Shown here: positions 31,267 through 42,300 of the stretch, in pieces
How the letters are laid out: each line of letters starts with the position of its first letter
How positions within the stretch are numbered: the first letter of the stretch is position 1
From: Lindgomyces ingoldianus
Lineage: Eukaryota; Ascomycota; Dothideomycetes; Pleosporales; Lindgomycetaceae
Length of the DNA: 64,000 nucleotides
Assembly (NCBI RefSeq): GCF_010093535.1
Contig: NW_022985175.1
Span: 310,001 to 374,000 of the forward strand
Reading direction: 5' to 3'
The notes under the pieces: model-generated
Told to the model about the DNA's origin: nothing
What the model saw: the letters and a program-made list of their open reading frames with translations, nothing else
Databases searched by the model: none
Made by a program: the position numbers and the translations under genes

Positions 31267-32184
31267 CTACGACCGTGTGATGCGCGGCCCACTCGGCAGA
31301 CCGACGCGACCTCCTCCACCAGGCCGTCGGTCTTGCCCACCACTTGCACCGTACCCGTTGCCCCCATACCCTCCCCCTCCGCCGCCGCCATATGGGTCGT
31401 CTCCGCCAGACCACGGCGCGTTCGCAGAGACGTTGTACGAGTTCTGCTGCCTTGCGCCCCCTCCTCCTGCAGAATATCCGCTGCTGCTGTCGTCGGGGTA
31501 GGGTGCCCTTCCTCCTCCCCCGCCAGGCCTGTCAAAAGGGCTTCGCATTCCCCCTGCGCCTGGAGTTGCTGCCGGACTTGCGTTCGTCGAGGACGCTGCC
31601 CCCTGTGCCGGACTCGTTGATCGTCCCGAGCCCCATAATCGAGCCTTCAGCCGCTCCTGAGCACTGGTTCCTGACCCGGAGCTTGGCGGCGGTGATGGGT
31701 CTGCGGGAGGGCGTCCGAAAGATGAGGCACTCTGATAACTGCCGGCGCGCTGGCTAGGAAGAGGCCTGCCTTGAATTTGGGGTTCTGGCGAGTATGTGTC
31801 GCCCATACCCGGCCGGCCCTGGAATCGCCCGCCTCCTCCACGACCCTGTGCTCGTCGTAGTGAAAGGGGTTCTTGTTGTTGCTGCGGTGGGGGTGCATCC
31901 CAGAGATCGCTCAAACCGCCGCCGCCACGACCCATTTGAGCCGGTCCCGGCTGTCGTCCGGAGGAGGACACAAACTGTGCGGGCGCGACCTGGGGGGCTT
32001 TTGGATCCGGGGGGAGCCATGGCGGGAATGGCCTGCCCTTCTCTGTATAGTACGCTCGTAGCACTCGCGAAATGTGGGTATCGTCTTCGGTATCGCCGTC
32101 TGCTTCGTCTGAGAGGAGCGTCCGCCGCAACGAGTTGTATCGTGACGTTGTGGTCGTGAGGAGGTTGTTTAGGTACGACGACAT
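31267..32184 (-). CDS. MSO1: Mso1-like Sec1-binding protein
   Basis: Mso1 is a small exocytosis factor that binds the SM protein Sec1 and the Rab Sec4 at sites of vesicle fusion. The single exon encodes 305 residues. The N-terminal 60 residues match the Mso1 Sec1-binding domain, with SSYLNNLLTTTTSRYNSLRR, then LLSDEADGDTEDDTHISRVL and RAYYTEKGRPFPPWLPPDP. The rest is Gly/Pro/Ser/Gln-rich and disordered, with the short conserved LKARLWGSGRS near residue 190 and a run of Gly near 270-280. It is encoded 344 bp downstream of GYP7 on the same strand but is a separate gene. The start ATG at 32,184 gives MSSYL directly. Confidence 0.85.
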   Translation of the reverse strand: MSSYLNNLLTTTTSRYNSLRRTLLSDEADGDTEDDTHISRVLRAYYTEKGRPFPPWLPPDPKAPQVAPAQFVSSSGRQPGPAQMGRGGGGLSDLWDAPPPQQQQEPLSLRRAQGRGGGGRFQGRPGMGDTYSPEPQIQGRPLPSQRAGSYQSASSFGRPPADPSPPPSSGSGTSAQERLKARLWGSGRSTSPAQGAASSTNASPAATPGAGGMRSPFDRPGGGGGRAPYPDDSSSGYSAGGGGARQQNSYNVSANAPWSGGDDPYGGGGGGGYGGNGYGASGGQDRRPGGGGRVGLPSGPRITRS

Positions 32185-34260
32185 CCTGGCTGCGAGTGAA
32201 AGACTCCGGTAACGGTATAGTGCGTGGATTTGTGGGCTTTATAAACTTGCCGTGCCCTACGCAGAGCGTTGGGGAGAGGAATGCTGGCGAGGGGGATGGG
32301 GATGGGGATTGGGCGAGCATGCAAGTGGCAGTTGCAGAGCGCCAATTTCAAGCCGCGACAACGCCAAGCACAAGCGTCACCTCCACCCACGACACCCATC
32401 ATCCCCCTACTCCACCATGGGCGACGACTTCACCCAAATTTCAGCCACCTTTCACTCTAAGAGCCCCGCCTCACAGAAGCAGCATAGTCCTCAAATACCT
32501 GTCCTGGCTCTTTTTGCATACTAGCTTCAGCAATGCCATATTCAGATGCTCTTTCTCAAAATATTCCTTCTTCGATCTCGTCACTTCCGCAACTTTCTGT
32601 CCTCCGTTGCAAACGCCGTTTCCGTTTCCTTCTCCGTTTACTGGATTGAGACTGGGCGAGGACGTTGCAGATCTATGAAACAAAGTGAAACACCACTGCT
32701 ATGTCTTGACTCTCAACCTCAAGTTGCATGTCCACATCGATTTTCCCCTTGACGATAAGACCGAGTACTCTAATACAACTATATTTCACAGACATCTTTC
32801 AGGTTCCACAAGAACGATGTACCCACTGCTCAACTTAAATCCTTCCTGACCCCACACAACTCAGATAACCCCGAAGCCATTGAATGGGTTTCAACAGTTG
32901 TTCATCAGGTTTCAGAGGCAGTTCAGAGTGAATCCGCCACGGCCCTTCAATTAACTCACTCCAAATTTTTTTTTTTTTGGAACATGTCAAACTGTTAATG
33001 GCCATAAGGAGAGTAGTCGAATAGAAACCAACAAATGATAATCCCATAATCAGGCAGGCTTCTTGCGATGCCTCCATCCCATGTTCCTCCTAGACTTAAA
33101 TTTTCTATACCTCCTCAAATAGGAATCGTAACATGCGAAGTCCGCAGCTTCACAGCATATATACAAGCTACATGGCTGATTCTATCACAATGCCCATTGC
33201 TATAATGAATTGTCGCTCTATCACACCGCAAATCGTCCGATAATACGAGCACGATTCAGAAAAAAAGAGGTCGGTCCTCTCAACGATTGCATCTCCCCCC
33301 CCCCCACGACAAATAACACATTCTATGGCCATCATTCTAGCTTTTCGCTACGGAATACTAAGATCTTCGGAATCCACCTGCTCGGCCACAACTTCACCGG
33401 ACGGACTACCAACACCAGGCTAATTATAAAATTCGCCCAGAGTTGAGAATAGATTCCACTTTCAATGCTAGAACAAGTGCGTGCATTTTGTGAGAGTCAA
33501 GGTCTGGCGCTTCCTCATGGCGGGAATGCCTCTAGATAGCCTGGATGTCACGACCGATCTCATAGAGTTGGTAGATTTCCTGACCGATATATTGATAGCT
33601 GTGTCATTTCCAATTTCGATATCCTATCAGAAATTGAAGAGATTAAAATTATAGTGTTAGCAACGCCATACGATGATCCTGCCAACCAGTGACCCTGCCG
33701 ATGGCGAATACTATGAAGAACCACATTCAGGCAATGCGTATACCGGATATTAACAGCAGCAGCAGGCCAACCCAGAACCCTATTCGAAGAACACAGACCG
33801 CATATGCGTATGCATAGGCCGGAGGCCATCTAGCAACTCCTTGAGATAGGGATAAGCCTGATACCTGCTAAAGGCAACAATTGTGCATAGTCAATGAGCG
33901 TTGTAGTTGAGCCTTTTTTTTATAGCAAACCAGGGACTAGTACGTGAACACCGTTGTGCATGTTTCAAGGTCAAGAGCTGACTTTGAATTACAGGCAAGA
34001 GTACAGCTGCTCGTGCCGGCGCAAAATGCTTTGCTGAGCTTGGGCACTTGAGAGGATCAATTATTCATATCTCTACTTAGAAAGTGCTGAACGCAAGTTC
34101 CCGTACCTCATTACCAAGTAAGCTAAAGGGGTGTGTAGTCGCTATGGAGGAGCTTGTAGCCATCCAGATTCAGCCCTTTTTAAGAGGTGAGGATGACCTC
34201 CGTTAGTCACTATCCAGAATGCTCATCACTTAGTCATAGCTGCGTGTATTCTTGACTACC
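32185..34260. other. Long non-coding interval with simple-sequence tracts
   Basis: About 2 kb starting with the MSO1 promoter. It contains a T12 tract near 32,967 and a C11-12 tract near 33,294. Short frames on both strands show no domain. I see no gene, RNA gene or terminal repeats. Confidence 0.5.
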
Positions 34261-34499
34261 TTATTTGCTTGATAGGGCAATATATTACTAAAGATTTCCG
34301 GACTTTCATGGACCATGAGAAAGGGACAGAGATATTCTTCAATCATGACCCCAGCATGCACAGCAAAATAGAAATATAGGTCAAGATTGAAGGCTGAGAG
34401 CGCCTTGATGACCCATACACGCGAGCTTTCATCCGTCGCACTACACGATAGAGGGCAAGACGGCCTTTGACAACGTCCGTACGCTTCGAAACGAGCTCA

Positions 34500-35712
34500 C
34501 CAAAGTTTCTCACCGCTACTCTTTGTGTCTTCACAAGAACGGAAAATCATAGGTAGATCCAACGACTGGTTGCTAGAACGTTTAGACCTGCTAGGCACCG
34601 AGCCTGCCCATAAGCTTGAAAGGATTCCGGGTTGGAATAAACTCCAGGGCACAATCAGCCTTATAGCCGTCAAATATGAACTTAAAGTGATGATTAACGG
34701 AGCTCTACGTAGTTGTGGGCGAGAAATGATAGGAAAAGCATCTGTTTAGTTCCCCCTATTAGTTCCCCCTAAGTATTTCCTTGGCCATGGAACAGGCAAG
34801 AAGGTGGTTGCAAGGCTACATGGTAAAAGTTCAGCAAACATTAGACTCCTTTCTAGTGAGGATGTCATCACATCGGCTACAAACTTCATCAGGTCCATTC
34901 CTAGAGCTTTGAGGAGTAAACTAAAAAACTGTGCTTCAAGTGCAATAGGTAGAGGCTCAGATGTAGGCCTACACCCTCAGTCCTACTGACAAGAATCGCA
35001 AGAAAAAACAGGATAGGTATCGCTTTGCCATGGTCGACACGATGGTGTCTGGGATACAGAATACACTAGGTGAAGATCGCTGTGTGATTCTCCTCGAGTA
35101 TACAAGATGAAGAATGTGTTCTCAAACACAAATCTAGGACCAGGTCGTCGCTCCCTGGAATCGTTCACTTTCGAAACCTCACTGTCGACGAGCTCAGGAA
35201 GATTCTGGACCTCAAGCTCCAGAAAGGGGTTGAACGGCATCTCCGAAGCAAGATTACCTGCAACCAAGTATCTAAGTTGTGAGCGAGATCGCTAGAACCA
35301 TGGTAACGGTAGTATAGTCGACAGCTGCTTAAACAGAGCAAAGACTAGTCACCAAGCCCGCATGTCCCGCTTTCCTCCATCGAAACGTGGCCAAGTCGAC
35401 ATCATTTCCGAGCCCGTGGATTTCGATCTGGACTTCAACCCTACCAAGCACCCCCCAGAGGCATTTTAAAGATCTCCTCTCCGATTTTGCTGGTTGTGAC
35501 GGAGTTTCCAACGCCTTCGAGCAATACGAGACAGTGTCCACGGAATACGTCTACGGGTTCAATCCTCAGGGCCAAACCAGACCCACCACCCTTCACCTTG
35601 GTATTCAAGGGCAAACTAGGAACGGGCAAAACAGCAGCTGGACAGAAAAGTGGCCAATTATTCTATGATCTCAGCTTACTCTCCTTGCCAGAACTCATCG
35701 AATGCTCTTAAT
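34500..35712 (+). pseudogene. Decayed multi-AAA+ ATPase (CbxX/CfxQ-like)
   Basis: Remnants of a fungal ATPase with tandem CbxX/SpoVK-type AAA+ domains, readable only by switching frame. Near 34,783-34,900 the block FLGHGTGKKVVARLHGK resembles a Walker A region (usually GNPGTGKTTVARLYG). Near 35,060-35,110 GEDRCVILLEY resembles the GEDRCVLLLGY strand, after which the frame shifts and reads NTNLGPGRRSLESF (family: N.NPGLSRRFP). From 35,462 KDLLSDFAGCDGV opens a second domain, and after another one-base shift PFTLVFKGKLGTGKTAAGQKSGQLFYDL (35,585-35,680) supplies a second Walker A. Nothing follows after 35,712. Multiple frameshifts and loss of the Walker B and C-terminal parts mark it as a pseudogene. 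Confidence 0.6.
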
Positions 35713-36461
35713 CTTGTCATTTTCTATGTTAGAAGATAAGATGCAGCAGAACTCGGGTGTAAATAAAACGGGACAAGACCAGGTGGCGATACAGTAGCTA
35801 TATGATAGTGTAACCTTACAAGAGCACAAGTTATGAGAGGAGTTATTATTGTGGACTAAGGGTCTAAGGAGCTTTATGATTTATATAGTATTGATGGACG
35901 CCAACCCCAAGGTTGATTGGGCAGCCCACCGTAGAGCCCTTCCCGCTTACAGGTAGAGAGAAGGGATGTATATTGGTAGTGGTTTTCTCGAGTACACGAT
36001 GCTTCCGATTGTTCCTTTCAATATGCATATTCAGAAGATCATGTCCTGCAGGACGTGGGATCAAGCACTTCCATCACATGTCGATGCCTACTTTCACGTG
36101 ATAATGAGAAGCACAACAGATTCTGCCGACAGCGACCGCCTTCAACCCCTGGTAGACACTGCTATACCCCTCGTTGAGTCTTCCTCCCACCTTGGTTCCA
36201 GCAAAATAATGTGGTCATTTCACTGTACTTTCTGCTGACGTCTTCTATTCATTCCCTCGCCTACAGTGTTTTATGTCCTTCTCTTGCCGTTCTGTTCTCC
36301 GTTTCGCAGTCTCCACACTGTGTTGATTCCACCATCAGCGGCGCCACTCAGCCAACACCTTCCTGCCACCATGCAATCACGGCCTTGATATGTATTCCAT
36401 TGTTCACTGAACATTTCCACAGCCTATTTTTCCCCCTTCGTTGCCGAAACCAGCCTTCACC
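35713..36461. other. Intergenic region
   Basis: About 750 bases between the ATPase relic and the DUF7730 gene. The last 200 bases are pyrimidine-rich and probably hold the promoter and leader of the DUF7730 gene. No other feature is supported. Confidence 0.5.
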
Positions 36462-37545
36462 ATGCGGGCATCCAGCTTAGCCATCAGCATCATCTGCGGG
36501 CCTGTCGTCTGCGTCTACGTCGCCTTCGCAGCATGCTTCTGTCCTGGCCGTTTGCATCGACATTCCGAGTCCGAAGATAAAAAGCGATTTGAACGTCGGC
36601 AGAAGATGGCGCCACGGCCGCTCCCTGTTCGCCCGCCCCAGCGACGCCTCACCATTCCCGTCGCGCAATCGGCTGCGCCGGAGAAGACAGACTGCTGCGC
36701 CGAGTCGAGCCGTGGGCACACGCTGGACCAGAGTCAATCGCGGCTCTTGCGGCTCCCTTTAGAACTCCGGGAGATGATATACCGATATGTGCTAGGAGAC
36801 AGCACAATGCATATGATTTTGAAGGAACAGAGGCTCGGCCACTTGAGGTGCAAAGCCCCGAGTGCTGTCGAATGTCCTCTCGGCTACAATGGCCTCACTT
36901 TGAGCCGGGAGTGTTGTTGGGGCACCGTTGACAGCGCCAACATATGGGCACCGATGAGTGGTGTCATGGAACCTACAGATGGCAATATCCTTCCTCTACT
37001 GCGCTCCTGCAGGCAGGTGTAGGCCTCCCTCCTTCAAAGATGCAATTAGATGATCGAATCTAATATAACACAGATACTCCGAATCAATCCAATTCCTCTA
37101 TTCGACCAACACCTTTTCCTTCTCCGATCTCGACTGCTTACGCTACTTCTCCTGCACTACTCTCCCGCACCGCTTTGACTTGATCCAAACCATCGATCTC
37201 GAGTGGTGCATGTCTTGGCCTATCTACGACCCCATCGCACAACAACTTCTCCTCAACAACCCTGCTCTCTATCCTCCGAACGACGAGGCGACTTGGGAAG
37301 AGACTTGGCGGATAATCGCCAACATGCCCAATTTGAGCTTCATCAGGGTCAGTCTGTTATACTTTGACGGCTTCAGGGATCCAACATGTGAAAGCAAGAT
37401 GCTGGCCCCTTTGCGGAATGTCACGAGACCCAGAAAATTTGAGGTTCATGTTAGCTGGAGTGGGGATGAGGTTGTTGATGCGCCATTTCAGTTGATAAGG
37501 CCGATACATCCGGACCCGAGTTCAGATGATGACGATTCTTGGTGA
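36462..37545 (+). CDS. DUF7730 domain protein with N-terminal membrane segment
   Basis: Second DUF7730 member of the window, 342 residues. The exons are 36,462-37,018 and 37,074-37,545, with a 55-nt intron (GTAGGC to CACAG, phase 2). The N terminus (LAISIICGPVVCVYVAFAACF, residues about 5-25) is a hydrophobic anchor or signal anchor, followed by basic residues. The domain opens with LLRLPLELREMIYRYVLG and continues to CRQV-YSESIQFLYSTNTFSF across the intron, which cuts the same Val codon as in the gene at 22,092. It ends in an acidic SSDDDDSW tail. Function unknown. The ATG at 36,462 has a TCACCATG context. Confidence 0.8.
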
Positions 37546-39362
37546 ATTCCACGCCATTGTCCCCTTCAATTGCCTTTCTTCAATGTATCAAGGTGTACAT
37601 ATTTCTTTACCGGCTATTCGGCAGGTTCTTCAGCATGGCCCTTCGACCTAAGGCCATGTAGTTAGCTCGATTTTCACACTTTTTCCATGTACATCTTAGA
37701 AACACGATCAAAGCTTCGGGCTGCTTCACGCGGGCATGAAAGTGACGGACCTTTGAGTACGAGGGATCTTACAGATGTACGATAAACGTATCGTCTTTTT
37801 TTTTGGATCAAGGGAGGGTTCTTTTATTTCCGGTTCTGCATTCAACTAGGCTTCTCATTTTTATATCTTCTAGATGACAACTATCTTAGGGCATAACTAG
37901 CGTGACAACCCGTTAAACTGAATTCTCATTCTGTGTGCTCCCTCTTCCATCCTAGCTCCACTATGCTTGTCTTGTTAGCACTGGGAAGTAAATGTACTCT
38001 CTACTCCACCAATCAAACACCCAAAACCTTATAGCAAACCTTACTGGCGCCTTTCTGTCTCTTGATATTCCTCACAACCACCTTGCCTACCTCACTCAAT
38101 TGCCCCACGTGGGTGCAGCCGCGTACTTAGGCTACTGCAGCTCCAATATGGACCACCCTGACATCCAGCCCGTTCCCGTCCTGATCCTCCTCGCCCATCA
38201 CACGCTTTAACACAACAATGCACTTCTCCTTCGCCTCATCTTCAGTCCAGAAGTAGATATCAACAGGGCCTGCTATATATACAGCAAAGAGAGAACCGCA
38301 ACCAGGCCTTTATATCCATGGCAAGAGCAACAGACAGCACTTTAAACAGTAAACAAGAAAGCGATCCCTAATCTCAGAGGCATAAAAGCGCCAGCAAGGA
38401 AAGTTGCAGAACCGTTCTTCCTCGCCAATCCCGCCATGAACTATGGATCTTCTCTTATCCTTTTGGCATTTTCCGCGCCCTTGATAGATTCCCGGTAGGT
38501 GAGGTTTTTGTCCGCAGAGTGGGTGTTGCTTTGATTTTTGAATTGGATGGAGAGTTTTTATGGGACTTTATGGACTTGAAATCTAAATATGTAAATGGGC
38601 ACAAAGGGGGGGCGGGATTCGAAGAGATAGGTCCTAGTGTCAAAATGAGTAAAATGAGCTCACTCCACGAAGAATATTGGGTTGGTGTTTGCTTAGGGGG
38701 AAGGTGCCCAAGCCGTGGGGGATTAGAAGGGACGTACGCTAGGCCTAGAGTAGGTGCGTGGTATGGCGCGCTTCTTACACTAGCCTAATTTAGAAGTTAG
38801 TAAACAATGTGGTATTTGCTCGCGTGCACACGACGAAGAACGTTAGGTAGTGGTATGGAAGCTAACTAACTCAAGGCTACCAGAGGCAAAATTCAATAGG
38901 GAAATAGCTTTGTAAAATGGGAGTATGTATTCGGAGTAGTCAAAGGCAAGTAAGGTGCGACCTATGTATACAATACGCTTACAAAAGCCAAGCTTCCATC
39001 CACGTCCCCTCTCATCTACGTCCCCCAACAAGACTATTCTCTCCAAGCCAGGAAATAGTTATCTTGTTCCTAGCTTCCCACCTACTAAACATCTAGCCAG
39101 GACCTGCAAGGTTGTAAAAGGTGCCGAAATAAGAACGAAAACTTTTATGACACGTGCCTTAGCACCATGCCTACCCACAACACCATGCAATGCAATCATA
39201 CAAGCATAACAAAAAGTATAAAAACGTTCGACACAAAACGGAGAAAGAAACCGGGGTATCTGTGCGTAAATGCCTTTTCCAGAAACACGGGCGAAAGGTG
39301 GAATAGGCTCCTCCCAGAGACGTAAAGCAGCGCAAAAGCCGGATTAGAATTTTTTTTGGTCA
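37546..39362. other. Non-coding interval
   Basis: About 1.8 kb between the 3' ends of the DUF7730 gene and TSC2 (convergent). A T11-12 tract lies near 37,796. Short frames (for example 37,992-38,210 and 38,519-38,788) have no recognisable domain and look accidental. Confidence 0.5.
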
Positions 39363-42300
39363 TCACAGCGCAATATCTTGTTGGGACCCGCCAGTGATAC
39401 TACTCCGACTCGTTCCCTCGCTAATAAAAGTAGCGACGCTGGTGCGCTTGAACGTCAACGCATCGCTCTTAGATGGCGGGCTTGAGAGGCTTGCTCCGGG
39501 AGTAGTATTATGCGGAGAAGATGGGGAAGAAGCGGTTGGGGCATCTCTAGCTCCATACCGCGTCCGAAGTCGCTCAAGCTCGCGCAGACGGTTGCGCCAA
39601 GACGAAACCGATTCGCCTCCCTCGCGAATAGACCAGACTTGGGAGAAAACGCATGCGTTTATGGCTATGAGGCGGCAGTAAGCCGCCAAATGCGCTCTAC
39701 TAATAATTTTGCTCTCGGCGGCAGGCGAAATGTCTGGAAAACCAGGCTTGGGAATAACTTGGACTTTGTAGTAGCGTTTCTTACCGTCTGGATCCGTATC
39801 CAGACGTCTGTCAACAAAAGACGCTCGGGACTCCGGTGTGATGACAATGTAAACGTAATTAAAGGCCGTAGGGAAAGTGTCAAAGTTATATGGGAAGCCA
39901 GAGTCGTTAAAGATGATGTTTACAAAGTCATTACCGATATGGCGCTTCTTGTTCGCATAGGTCATGTTGTCCTCGGGATTGGTCGGCATCATGGTCGTGA
40001 TGTGGAAAACCAGCTCGATGCAACGATCTCGCCAGCAGAAAGTAAATTCTCCATCGTCATCATTGCGAGTGTCCAGTCCGCCTGTGTTGAATTTGGCACC
40101 TTTAAGGCGCACGAGCGTGCCTAGGTCATTCAGAAAGGACGTGTACGCCGCAGATCCTATATCATTCATCAGTATCTCCCTCTCTTCCATCTGCCCCTCA
40201 CCAATATAAATCACGCCAACTTTGTGGCCATCTACAGTAGCATTGCGGTCGAATGCTTCAATAGCGCGGCGTGTCATGTCATCGTCTGGCAATGGAATCG
40301 GAGGGTCCACTAAATTCAAGGGCGCATAGTAGGTTTGGAAGATATCGTCAGGCAGTATGCCGATATACGAGGAAGTCTTGAAAGCTTCCGCAGCAAGGCC
40401 AGTGGTGAGAGGAACTTGATGGCGTGGAGGTGGTGCAAGCAGCGGGCGATGATACAGGTAACGAGTTCCACACTATGTTGATAATTAGTAAATTCAGAGC
40501 AGAATGTGCACTCAGCGGGGGGATAGTTACGGGTCTCCTGCTTGTGATCAACGACACGCCCGTTCTAGCCCCCGTCTCGATAGTCATCAAGCTGTGGCCT
40601 ACGATCCAAGTCTTCTTCCACACTTCACCGTCAGTCTCCTTTGCAAAGTTTGGATCGCGTATAGTTTCGTCTCGATCCGAATATGCTACCATGTTCATCA
40701 TATCTACAATGACTTGCCCTTGCTCTTCCATAACCTGATGTCCCTTACTGTCAGTATAGATAAGGTTTTTGGTGATCCATGGTATTTGTCTTGGTCGGTC
40801 CTCCATCTTCAACCCCATGAACCAGAACGTAATGACATGATAGGCGAGCGAGTATACGTATTGAGGTAGATCATCTGCTGCGGCCTTGGCTTTCATTGAC
40901 GAATTCTGATCTGAAGCCGTCGCGAAATCACGTGAAACGCCGCTCTGCCAAAGAGAGCGGTGACCAGGCTGCGACGCACTGGCGGCAGCGGCACGTTCGC
41001 GCTGATCTCGGACATGCTGTAGATAACGGAAGCTAACACCAAACACCATTTTGAACTCATCTTCCCGAAAATTCTTGTAAAGATCGGGCATACGGGCCAT
41101 GGACGTGAGAAACTCCAGGATATGGATAGCCGTTGTAGGCTTTGTGATGATCTGAGACATTTTCTGAATGATATTGTCGAGTGACTTGCTCACCGAGCGC
41201 GGTATTTCATGGCAACAGACAGTAAGGGCATGGATGCACCACTTTGCAGTTCGGTCCCATGACCCAATTCCATGGAGAAAAGTCTTTACGAGCTCGTCTT
41301 CCTCGCTTTTCTCGTACTCGTCATGGTAACTGATAAGGACTGTGAGGATGTGGAACAGACAAACGGCAACATCTGCTTTCTTTAGCAACGTATAACCTGG
41401 AGGCTCATGAAATGTGGATCCTCGAATTTGTTCGCAAGCGACGCTTCTCAACATTTTCAATTGCGGAACACAGCTTCGTACGAGTGCTTGGTTAGACAGC
41501 TGCGGGCCAAGGTGGACTAGTATATAGCTGTAGATTTCCCAGTCTGACGCTTTCTGCAGCAAGGAAATCACCAACTCGAGCCACAAGGTGACCTGAAGGT
41601 CGAGAAGATCATCGCTGAGCGGGTATTCTTCATCATCAATATGGGCAAAGACCACACGACTAGATTGGGTAGATGGATCTTCGGGAAGTCCTTTAGGGCC
41701 AGGGTACATCCATAATGGCGGAATTGGCTTGGAGACACGACCAGTAGCATTGTTATGGCGACTAGTATGCCTGCTAAGTGAAGAGTGAGGGCTGCTGCCG
41801 GAAACTTTTCGCTGTTCCCTCCACGAATTTTGATCCTCTGGTCGTGCTGGATCGGCGGGTGTGCCATTGTCAAGTTTATCATAGACTACTGCTGTTTCTG
41901 CAGTACGACACAGAACTGTGGCAATAGTTTCACCTTCCGATGAAGCACTCACGATAAGAGAGTGGTTGGAATCAGCCCGTAGACGGAAGAGTAGTTTGAG
42001 TGCCGTTAAGCGAGCGTCACTCTCGCATAAATCAGAGCCCGCGATGTATCGAAGGATGTTGTAAAGGAGAAGTGTCTTTCGCGCAGACTTGGTCACGCTC
42101 CGGGTGAAAAGACGGACAAATGCGGTAGCAATAACGTTACAGGCTGATCCCAGTGGCTGACCCGGCTTAGTAAGAGGTTGAGATGCCCGAAGATGAGAAG
42201 CGGTCCCCAGAGAATGAAATGATGCTCGGGGTGCTTCCAATCGGGTCTTCAATAAGTCTATCGTGTCCGGGAAATTGGCGTCAGGAGCTCGATCAGCAAC

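Noticed and set aside
31256..31620. Pro- and Arg-rich frames on the plus strand opposite MSO1
   Set aside because: They are shadows of the Gly-rich repeats of MSO1 on the minus strand and lack any domain.
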